Origin: Bacillus sp. J33
GTDB lineage: Bacteria > Bacillota > Bacilli > Bacillales > Cytobacillaceae
DNA: 34,388 nt
Direction: 5' to 3'
Assembly: GCF_000518885.1 (NCBI RefSeq)
Contig: NZ_JAEL01000035.1
Span: forward strand, 16,546-50,933
Below are positions 27,929 through 34,388 of this stretch, piece by piece. The notes below the pieces were generated by a model. The model had not been told where the DNA came from, searched no databases, and saw only the letters and a list, made by a program, of their open reading frames with translations. The position numbers were made by a program, and so were the translations under genes. Within the stretch, counting starts at the first letter, position 1. The number at the start of each line of letters is the position of its first letter.

Positions 27929-29000
27929 AAGCAAAAACTCTCCTATTCTCGGCTTTAATCATAATCATGAATTCATCAAAAATATAATCACCATCTGCAG
28001 GTCCGGGATGTGCCTCAGGATGGAACTGCACAGTCTGGATCGGCAGCACCTGATGCATAAGTCCCTCAACTGACTGGTCATGCAGATTTACATATCGTGT
28101 TTTGAATCCAGTTGCTTTTAAGCTATTTTCATCTACTACATAGCTATGGTTTTGTGAGGACATGAATACAGAGCCTTTTTTCAAATCTGCCACCGGATGA
28201 TTTGCTCCACGATGTCCAAATGAAAGCTTTTTTGTATTCCCGCCAAAGGCAAGCGCTGCGAGCTGGTGCCCAAGGCAAATGCCCAGTGATGGATACTGCT
28301 CAAGAATTTTCTTTAATTCAGACAAAATGCCTATCAACTCTTTTGGATCCCCTGGTCCATTGGAGAGGACCACCCCATCAGGATTTAATTTTTTTATCTC
28401 CTCTATTTTCGTATCGAAAGGAACGGAGGTAACTTTGCAGGATCTTTTCAGCAAAGAGTCTACTATTGATTTCTTTGCCCCAAAATCAATTACCACCACA
28501 TGGTTTTCACCTTCACCATAGGTCTCAATCGCTTTTAAAGATACTTTGCAGACCTTTTCATCCTTTTGCAGCATTAATTTAGCAGCTCCGATTTTATTTG
28601 ATGACATTTTTGCCGGCATACTGCCCTCAGTGCGGATTTTCTTTACAATAGCTCTTGTATCCATATGCCCTAATAAGGGAATATCCCATTTTTTCAAATA
28701 ATCCGATAATGTATATGCTGACTTATAATGGGAAGGGCTCTTGCTTCCTTCATATACAATAACCCCGGCCACATGGGGCTTTTTGCTCTCGAAATCAGAT
28801 TCATTTATCCCATAATTTCCTATTAAAGGATACGTAAACACAATTATCTGGTCTTTATAAGAAGGATCTGTCAAAACTTCCTGGTAGCCTGTCATCCCTG
28901 TAAAAAACACGATTTCTCCCTCTATATCGCTTTCAGGCTGATTTGTCAGCCATTGGCCCTTATATGAATGGCCGCTTTTTAAATGAAGGTAACCTTCCAT
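27921..29000 (-). CDS. carA: Carbamoyl-phosphate synthase small subunit, arginine-specific
   Basis: Glutaminase subunit that supplies ammonia to CarB; 359 aa. N-terminal CPSase_sm domain (about 1-130, with GMTGYQEVLTDPSY), then class I glutamine amidotransferase with Cys242 in GICLGHQ and His327/Glu329 in FHPEAHPGP. ATG 29000 follows GAGGTG by six bases; a GTG three codons earlier was not chosen. An ArgR-type box lies in the short gap after argD. It overlaps carB by eight bases. Confidence 0.97.
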   Translation of the reverse strand: MEGYLHLKSGHSYKGQWLTNQPESDIEGEIVFFTGMTGYQEVLTDPSYKDQIIVFTYPLIGNYGINESDFESKKPHVAGVIVYEGSKSPSHYKSAYTLSDYLKKWDIPLLGHMDTRAIVKKIRTEGSMPAKMSSNKIGAAKLMLQKDEKVCKVSLKAIETYGEGENHVVVIDFGAKKSIVDSLLKRSCKVTSVPFDTKIEEIKKLNPDGVVLSNGPGDPKELIGILSELKKILEQYPSLGICLGHQLAALAFGGNTKKLSFGHRGANHPVADLKKGSVFMSSQNHSYVVDENSLKATGFKTRYVNLHDQSVEGLMHQVLPIQTVQFHPEAHPGPADGDYIFDEFMIMIKAENRRVFAYA

Positions 29001-29041
29001 TATCAACACCTCGAAGACATCTGTATATTTATATAGATTTA

Positions 29042-29055
29042 TAAATTTTTATGCA
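29042..29055 (-). promoter_or_regulatory. ARG box upstream of carA
   Basis: On the minus strand TGCATAAAAATTTA matches the AhrC/ArgR consensus TGAATAAAAATTCA with two mismatches. It lies in the 78-base argD-carA gap, suggesting internal arginine control or a second promoter; none was clearly seen. Confidence 0.5.
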
Positions 29056-29078
29056 TTTCTATGAAAAAATAATACAGC

Positions 29079-30236
29079 CTACACAGCTGATTTTGAGTAT
29101 TCATTTAGTGTGGATTGAAGAATTTGGGCCGCTTCGTCTATTTCTGATTCTGTTGCAGTCAGCGGAGGCAGCAGGCGCAGGACATTCTCCCCTGCCGGTA
29201 ATGCCAGCAGTCCATTATCCCTTAATTCCTTAAGCAAAGCTGGTAGATTTACATCTGTTTCAATTCCAACCATCATTCCAAGCTGGCGAATCTCTTTAAC
29301 AGCTGATAGGTTTTCGAGCGATTCAGACAATTTATGAGAAAGATAAGCGCTCTTTTCCTGTACATCCTTTAAGAATCCTTTCTGAAAAATGGTTTCCATT
29401 GTGGCAATTGCCGCTGCAATACTGATCGGATTCCCTCCGAATGTTGAACCGTGGCTGCCAGGACCGAATGCTTCTTCTAAATGTTTTTTCCCAATCACAG
29501 CCCCGATAGGCAAACCGCTTCCCAGCCCCTTTGCAGCTGTTACAATATCCGGATTTAAATTAAAATGCTGAAACGCAAAAGCTTCTCCTGTTCTGCCAAT
29601 CCCAGTCTGGATCTCATCTATTATAAGCAGAGCTCCGTATTCTTTACAAAGCTGCTCTGTTTTTGCTAGAAACTCCTTGCTCCCAATATGAATTCCGCCT
29701 TCACCCTGCACGACTTCCAGCATAACAGCAGCTGTTTCTTCATCGATTTCTTCCTTTAGTGCGATAAAATCGTTAAACGGAACATACTTAAAGGTCTCAA
29801 GCATAGAGCCATAGCCTTTTTTTATTTTTTCCTGGCCAGTTGCAGCCATGGTGGCAAAAGTTCTTCCATGGAAGGACTGCTGAAAAGTAATGATTTTCTG
29901 ACGTCCCGTGGCTTTTCTGGCAAGCTTGATCGCTGCTTCGTTCGCCTCAGCTCCGCTATTCGCAAAGAAAACAAGATCCATGCCTGCTGCTTCTGTCAGA
30001 TGTTTTGCCGCGACCTCCTGCTGCTTCTGTACAAACAAATTGGATACATGCCAGAATTTAGTCAATTGGGTGCCGATTGCTTCTTGTACTTCAGCCGGAC
30101 GATGACCTAAATTGCAAACACCAATACCCGAAGTAAAATCCAAAAATCGCTTTCCGTTTTTATCTATTAAAATACTGCCTTCTGCAGCTTCCGGCTCCAC
30201 TTCCCACCGGCTGTATGTCGGGAATAAAAAACTCAA
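29079..30236 (-). CDS. argD: Acetylornithine aminotransferase
   Basis: PLP-dependent class III aminotransferase converting N-acetylglutamate semialdehyde to N-acetylornithine; 385 aa. [16 protein letters not shown] (93-108) is the PLP phosphate region, [13 protein letters not shown] (205-217) holds the cofactor Asp, and Lys236 in TAAKGLGSG is the Schiff-base lysine. The start is TTG 30236, with a strong AAGGAGGT site; it overlaps the argB stop by four bases (TTGA). Fourth gene of the operon. Confidence 0.96.
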   Translation of the reverse strand: MSFLFPTYSRWEVEPEAAEGSILIDKNGKRFLDFTSGIGVCNLGHRPAEVQEAIGTQLTKFWHVSNLFVQKQQEVAAKHLTEAAGMDLVFFANSGAEANEAAIKLARKATGRQKIITFQQSFHGRTFATMAATGQEKIKKGYGSMLETFKYVPFNDFIALKEEIDEETAAVMLEVVQGEGGIHIGSKEFLAKTEQLCKEYGALLIIDEIQTGIGRTGEAFAFQHFNLNPDIVTAAKGLGSGLPIGAVIGKKHLEEAFGPGSHGSTFGGNPISIAAAIATMETIFQKGFLKDVQEKSAYLSHKLSESLENLSAVKEIRQLGMMVGIETDVNLPALLKELRDNGLLALPAGENVLRLLPPLTATESEIDEAAQILQSTLNEYSKSAV

Positions 30237-31006
30237 TTGTAGACCTCCTTTTTAGCAGAAACATTCGTGCCGATCCAGCAGCCATTTTCATAAAACTTTT
30301 CCTTGCCTGATACAATCATTACACTATCCAGCCCTTTTTTGATCGCCTTTGTTGCCGAGGTTACCTTTGGAATCATGCCGCCTGTAATTTTTTCATCCTT
30401 TATATGCTGTTCAATTTCTTCCGTATCCAACAGTGGAGAAAGCTTCCCATCAATGAAAATTCCTTTTACATCTGTTACGAAGATACAGTGTTCAGCTTCA
30501 ATTGCACTGGCGACTGCTGCCGCTGCATAGTCGGCATTTATGTTCAGCTTTGCGCCCGCATCTGCAGCCGCTATAGGTGTTATAACTGGTATAAGATCTT
30601 CCCTGAATAACATTTCAAGAACAGACTGGTTTACACTAACAATTTCACCAACCAACCCCAGCTTCTCCTGATCTAAATACTTTCCTTTAAATAATCCCGC
30701 ATCACTTCCATTTACTCCAAATGCGTTGAAACCGTGCTCCTGGAGCATTCCTGTCAGCTTGCGGTTTGACTGGCCCGACAATACCATTTCTGCCACTTCA
30801 AGCACTTCTGGAGTCGTTTTTCTAAGGCCTTTTACAAATTCATGGGGCACCTGATAAAGTTCGAGCATTCTATTGATGGCAGGACCGCCTCCATGGACAA
30901 ACACCGGCTGATATCCTTGATTCTTTAACTCTAAGAGACTCTCAAAAAATGAATCCCCCAATTCTTCCATAACACTTCCGCCGCACTTAATGACTATACT
31001 TTTCAT
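30233..31006 (-). CDS. argB: Acetylglutamate kinase
   Basis: Phosphorylates N-acetylglutamate, the second step to ornithine; 257 aa. Amino acid kinase fold: KCGGSV (7-12), [11 protein letters not shown] (38-48), and [17 protein letters not shown] near the end. ATG 31006 follows AGGGGGATG; the longer frame to 31054 would overlap argJ and lacks a better site. The gap after the argJ stop is ten bases. The N-terminal Lys-Cys-Gly-Gly replaces the more common Lys-x-Gly-Gly with Cys at x, which is within family variation. Confidence 0.96.
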   Translation of the reverse strand: MKSIVIKCGGSVMEELGDSFFESLLELKNQGYQPVFVHGGGPAINRMLELYQVPHEFVKGLRKTTPEVLEVAEMVLSGQSNRKLTGMLQEHGFNAFGVNGSDAGLFKGKYLDQEKLGLVGEIVSVNQSVLEMLFREDLIPVITPIAAADAGAKLNINADYAAAAVASAIEAEHCIFVTDVKGIFIDGKLSPLLDTEEIEQHIKDEKITGGMIPKVTSATKAIKKGLDSVMIVSGKEKFYENGCWIGTNVSAKKEVYN

Positions 31007-31016
31007 TGTCATCCCC

Positions 31017-32249
31017 CTAAGTACGATAGCTTGCATTAATTTTGACATAATCATAGGATAAATCGCATCCCCATGCTTTCCCTTTGCCTGCTCCCTGATT
31101 AAGATTTACGGAAATTTGTATTGAAGAATTTGATAGATATTCTTTAGCTTCTTCCTCTGAAAATCCCTGTGGTTCGCTATTTTTCAGCATCAAGATTGGT
31201 CCTATGGCGATATCTACTGTAGACGGGGTAATACTGGCCTGACTCTGTCCGATAGCTCCTATGATGCGGCCCCAGTTCGCATCCGCTCCATAAATAGCCG
31301 TTTTTACCAGATTTGAACCTACAATTTGCTTTGCAACCTTCCTGGCATCCTCGTCAGTCTCTGTCCCGGAGACCACAACCTCTATTAGCTTGGTCGCTCC
31401 TTCGCCATCCTTTGCGATTTGTTTGGCAAGACTCTCGCTTGTTTTTGCAAGCATTTCCAAAAATACTTCCCATTCAGGATGATCTGGGGAAAGCTTGCCT
31501 GTATTGCTCTGTCCATTGGCCATTACAAGAACCATGTCATTTGTGGAGGTATCCCCATCAACAGTAATCTGATTGAACGTCCGGTCCGTAACTTGTTTTA
31601 ATGCTGCTTGCAAATCTCCACTGTCTATATTTGCATCTGTTGTGATAAACGCCAGCATTGTGGCCATGTTTGGGTGAATCATTCCAGATCCTTTTGCTGA
31701 ACCTCCCATCGTGACCGTTTTCCCATCAATTACTGTTGTAAAGCAGCACTTTTTCATGACTAAATCAGTCGTTAAAATGGCTGTTTGAAAAGCCTCGGAG
31801 TCAGCAGGTTCATTACCTGGCTCTAATGCCTGAATACCTGCTTCGATTTTATCCATTTGCATGTACTCGCCAATCACACCTGTTGATGCAACAGCTACAT
31901 GCTGATCCTTTACTTTGAATTTATCTGCAGCAAGTTTTCTCATTTGATAGGCATCCTTTAGTCCTTGGTCACCAGTACAGGCATTGGCGCACGCACTATT
32001 TACAATGATTGCCTGGATAAGGCCTTCGGCAGCAATACTTTCCTGTGTAACTTTTAAAGGTGCTGCCTGAAAGTGGCTTGTTGTATAAACTGCAGCACAG
32101 TGCGCGGGAGTCTCACTTAAAATAATACCCAAATCTTTTTTTGAATATCGAAGCCCTGCATGGACCCCAGCAGCTGTGAATCCTTTTGGGGTGATGATGC
32201 TTCCCGAGGATAGTTCTATTACTTCTGCTACTTGTGATAATGTTGGCAA
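31017..32249 (-). CDS. argJ: Bifunctional ornithine acetyltransferase / N-acetylglutamate synthase
   Basis: Recycles the acetyl group from acetylornithine to glutamate and may also make acetylglutamate from acetyl-CoA; 410 aa. The precursor self-cleaves before Thr197 in MATMLAF, giving alpha and beta chains. Start chosen: TTG 32249, eight bases after AAGGAGG; the longer frame to 32282 would run into argC. The 13-base gap after argC holds that ribosome site. Whether it is mono- or bifunctional cannot be told from sequence alone. Confidence 0.95.
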   Translation of the reverse strand: MPTLSQVAEVIELSSGSIITPKGFTAAGVHAGLRYSKKDLGIILSETPAHCAAVYTTSHFQAAPLKVTQESIAAEGLIQAIIVNSACANACTGDQGLKDAYQMRKLAADKFKVKDQHVAVASTGVIGEYMQMDKIEAGIQALEPGNEPADSEAFQTAILTTDLVMKKCCFTTVIDGKTVTMGGSAKGSGMIHPNMATMLAFITTDANIDSGDLQAALKQVTDRTFNQITVDGDTSTNDMVLVMANGQSNTGKLSPDHPEWEVFLEMLAKTSESLAKQIAKDGEGATKLIEVVVSGTETDEDARKVAKQIVGSNLVKTAIYGADANWGRIIGAIGQSQASITPSTVDIAIGPILMLKNSEPQGFSEEEAKEYLSNSSIQISVNLNQGAGKGKAWGCDLSYDYVKINASYRT

Positions 32250-32262
32250 TTCCTTTTCCTCC

Positions 32263-33294
32263 TTATGGATAGAGCGGAACAAACCCTAGGCCTGCTGTTT
32301 CCTCCAGCCCGCTCATAATATTGGCATTTTGGACAGCCTGCCCCGCTGCCCCCTTCATTAAATTATCAATCACTGAAACGATTGTTAGCCTTCCTGTTCG
32401 TGAATCAACATGGACACCTATATCACAATAATTGGAGCCTGCCACCTCTTTTACTGAAGGAAAAGTATTTTCCGGCCGTATCCGGATAAATGGGTGCTTC
32501 TCATAAACAGAATGGTAAAGTTCAAGAATTTGAGAAGTCGTATACTCTGTTGTTAATTGAACATAGCTGGTTGTCATGATCCCTCTTGTGATCGGGAGGA
32601 GATGGGTAGTGAAGGTTATCGGCTGTGTTTCGGCATTCCACTTCGTAAGCTGCTGTTCAATTTCAGGTGTATGCTGATGCTGGTTAACCTTATAAACCCG
32701 CAAATTTTCATTTGCTTCGGCATAGCTTGAGTTTCTTGATAGCGACCTTCCAGCCCCAGATACGCCAGATTTTGCATCCACAATAATACCTGCCAGGTTT
32801 ATCACATTCTCTTTTACAACCGGCGCAAGACTTAACAGTGTCGAGGTTGGATAACATCCGGGATTGGAAACCAATTCAGCCCCGGCAATTTCATCATGAT
32901 GCCATTCAGAAAGTCCATACACAGCTTTTTCAACAAGGCTTTCTGCCACAGGCTCGTGCTTATACCAATGGAGATATTCCTGTGCAGGAATTCTTAAATC
33001 ACCTGAAAGATCAATCACCTTAATATTTTCCCCTGAAAATCCTTCTGCCAGTTTCCCTGATATCCCTGAGGGCGTAGCCAGAAAAACGATTTCTGATTGC
33101 TCGGCAATTTGATCGAAATCGATTTTCTGCAAGGTGCTGTCCATGATTCCATAAAGATGTGGGTATTCATTCCAGATGGGGAGATCTTCCTTTGTAGAAT
33201 GTATTGATTTAATATTAAATTCCGGATGATTCTTCAGGATGCGGAGCAATTCCGCACCTCCGTATCCGGTTGTTCCGATAATTGAAACGTTCAT
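32263..33294 (-). CDS. argC: N-acetyl-gamma-glutamyl-phosphate reductase
   Basis: NADPH-dependent reductase, third step to ornithine; 343 aa. GTTGYGGAELLRIL (7-20) is the dinucleotide-binding site; Cys147 in SNPGCYPTS is the catalytic Cys; HTPEIEQ and HLLPITRGI are family blocks. The ribosome site AAGGGAG precedes the ATG. First gene of argCJBDcarABF, behind a strong sigma-A promoter and ARG boxes. Confidence 0.97.
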   Translation of the reverse strand: MNVSIIGTTGYGGAELLRILKNHPEFNIKSIHSTKEDLPIWNEYPHLYGIMDSTLQKIDFDQIAEQSEIVFLATPSGISGKLAEGFSGENIKVIDLSGDLRIPAQEYLHWYKHEPVAESLVEKAVYGLSEWHHDEIAGAELVSNPGCYPTSTLLSLAPVVKENVINLAGIIVDAKSGVSGAGRSLSRNSSYAEANENLRVYKVNQHQHTPEIEQQLTKWNAETQPITFTTHLLPITRGIMTTSYVQLTTEYTTSQILELYHSVYEKHPFIRIRPENTFPSVKEVAGSNYCDIGVHVDSRTGRLTIVSVIDNLMKGAAGQAVQNANIMSGLEETAGLGFVPLYP

Positions 33295-33317
33295 AATTGC
33301 TCCCTTCCCAGCATAAT

Positions 33318-33394
33318 TGTATATTTAATCATCATTATACATATTTATAAATTTGTGTTTCTCTTATTATAGAAACTGGGAAAAAAAAATGCAA
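33318..33394 (-). promoter_or_regulatory. argC promoter with ARG boxes
   Basis: On the minus strand TTGCAT (33389-33394) and TATAAT (33366-33371) are 17 bases apart. Downstream, TGATTAAATATACA (33318-33331) matches the AhrC/ArgR box TGAATAAAAATTCA well, and TTTATAAATATGTA (33338-33351) more weakly. Their centres are 20 bases apart, about two helical turns, as usual for paired ARG boxes. A further weak match lies near 33436-33449. Confidence 0.75.
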
Positions 33395-33568
33395 CCCATT
33401 TTCTATAAGTTTTAAACATTCCTAAAATAGAAATTGCATTTTTAATAGTGAAGAGGTTGACGGTACTGAATTTTTGCCTTTAAATCAAAAGTATGTTGCA
33501 ATCATTGCATATTCTTTATTAGGTTCGTTTTCCCACGGACATGACAACGGGAAAAGGTGGTTTTTAGC

Positions 33569-34260
33569 ATGAAGCCAATGATAAGCGTTTCGGCAGAGCT
33601 AAAAGAATTATTGCTGGCCGTTCACCATAAATTAAAATCGAAAAAGGAAGTTTTTTATTTCAAGAAGGTTCCCCGGCGAATGAGCTTTTTATCATTCTTA
33701 CCGGGAAAGTTCAGGTGGGCAAAATTGTGCCTGATGGAAGGGAACTCACAGTACGCATGTGCTCGGAAGGGGAGTTGCTTGGAGAATCATCTTTGTTTTC
33801 TTCGGTCCCCAAGTATATGTTAAATGCTAAAGTAATCGAAAGCGGAGAAGCCGCTGTTATAAATAAAGATGCACTTGAAGATCAATTAAGCAAAGACAGC
33901 AAGCTTGCCTTAGAGCTAATGAAGTGGATGAGCCTGCAGCATCGAAAAAGCCAGACAAAATTCAGGGATTTAATCCTTCACGGAAAAAAAGGCGCCCTAT
34001 ACTCGACATTGATTCGCCTTTCCAATAGTTATGGTGTCAGAATCCGAGAAGGAATTCAGATCGATGTAGCCCTGACGAATCAGGAACTGGCGAATTTCTG
34101 CGGAACTTCCAGAGAAGTTGTAAACCGTCTTTTAAGTGAATTGCGGAAATTAGGTGCTATAACTATTCATAAAGGAATAATTACCATCATGGATCTTGAT
34201 TATTTGAAAATGGAAATTGACTGTGAAAATTGTCCAGCCGATATTTGCAATATTGAATAG
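33569..34260 (+). pseudogene. fnr: Bacillus-type Fnr oxygen-responsive regulator, one-base frameshift
   Basis: Crp/Fnr family activator of anaerobic genes. ATG 33569 (AAAAGGTGG upstream) opens MKPMISVSAELKELLLAVHHK; then the frame is lost near 33629-33637 and continues in the next frame as KIEKGSFLFQEGSPANELFIILTG and onward to 34260. Total length minus one base gives 230 aa, normal for the family. DLILHGKKGALYSTLIRLSNSYG and the helix-turn-helix LTNQELANFCGTSREVVNRLL match B. subtilis Fnr as I remember it. The C-terminus has Cys219, Cys222 and Cys227 (C-x2-C-x4-C), the spacing of the Bacillus [4Fe-4S] ligands. A sequencing error in the A-rich stretch is as likely as true inactivation. A weak promoter TTGACG-N17-TTAAAT is at 33457-33485. 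Confidence 0.8.
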
Positions 34261-34313
34261 AAAATCCGGCCTTATTTGGTCAAGCCCCCATATAGTATAG
34301 ATATTAAAAAACC

Positions 34314-34349
34314 GGAGCTGTATCCTCATGGAAATGGCTCCCTTTTTTT
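34314..34349 (+). terminator. Terminator after fnr
   Basis: GGAGC (34314-34318) pairs with GCTCC (34337-34341), flanked by A run and followed by a T tract (34343-34349). The stem is short and the loop long, so moderate confidence. Confidence 0.55.
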
Positions 34350-34388
34350 GATATTTTAGTTATTTCATTCTTTTTATTTACTTGACAT

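Noticed and set aside
34370-34388. Promoter -35 (TTGACA) at the right edge
   Set aside because: Window ends before any -10 element, so it cannot be supported.

Overview
The window looks like a chromosomal segment of a moderately low-GC, endospore-former-type member of the Bacillaceae (Bacillus, Cytobacillus or Mesobacillus-like). The basis is AGGAGG-type ribosome sites, sigma-A promoters, a tryptophan T-box, and a gene order that, read on the minus strand, closely follows the Bacillus subtilis argC-to-oppA region: argCJBD-carAB-argF, yjzC, yjzD, yjaU, yjaV, med, comZ, fabHA, fabF, yjaZ, appDFABC, yjbA, trpS (opposite strand), oppA. Species cannot be fixed by eye. Differences from B. subtilis 168 are a CtsR-controlled clpB, an uppP gene, a decayed NERD-domain gene, and a Bacillus-type fnr next to argC.

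Layout. 1-1228: 5' part of oppA (minus) behind a long structured leader. 1861-3175: T-box and trpS (plus). 3349-4401: yjbA and a small membrane protein (minus). 4568-10373: complete app oligopeptide permease operon (minus). 10530-11317: metalloprotease yjaZ with an apparent frameshift at codon 2. 11449-13671: fabHA-fabF with a FapR-like operator. 13900-14364: acidic protein with FGG repeats (plus). 14406-15369: NERD pseudogene. 15481-15757: GC-rich degenerate tandem repeat. 15821-18794: yjaU, yjaV, med, comZ (minus), with yjaU and yjaV looking like catalytically dead enzymes. 19039-19230: yjzD (plus). 19314-21911: clpB (minus). 22090-23770: two copies of a dispersed intergenic repeat around yjzC and uppP. 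23844-33294: arginine and carbamoyl phosphate operon (minus). 33569-34260: fnr (plus), frameshifted.

How the genes work together. The argCJBDcarABF operon makes citrulline from glutamate: the acetylated cycle to ornithine, an arginine-specific carbamoyl phosphate synthetase, and ornithine transcarbamylase. AhrC/ArgR-type boxes lie in front of argC and between argD and carA. FabHA and FabF start and extend fatty acids. The App and Opp systems import peptides. Med and ComZ modulate competence in B. subtilis. ClpB is a heat-shock disaggregase under CtsR.

Most of the window is ordinary core genome. The least explained parts are the oppA leader, which has two strong inverted repeats, one terminator-like with a competing small hairpin; the adjacent pseudoenzyme pair YjaU/YjaV; and the repeats. 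Two conserved genes (yjaZ, fnr) each lack one base near the 5' end in or near a short homopolymer run, so sequencing error must be considered.
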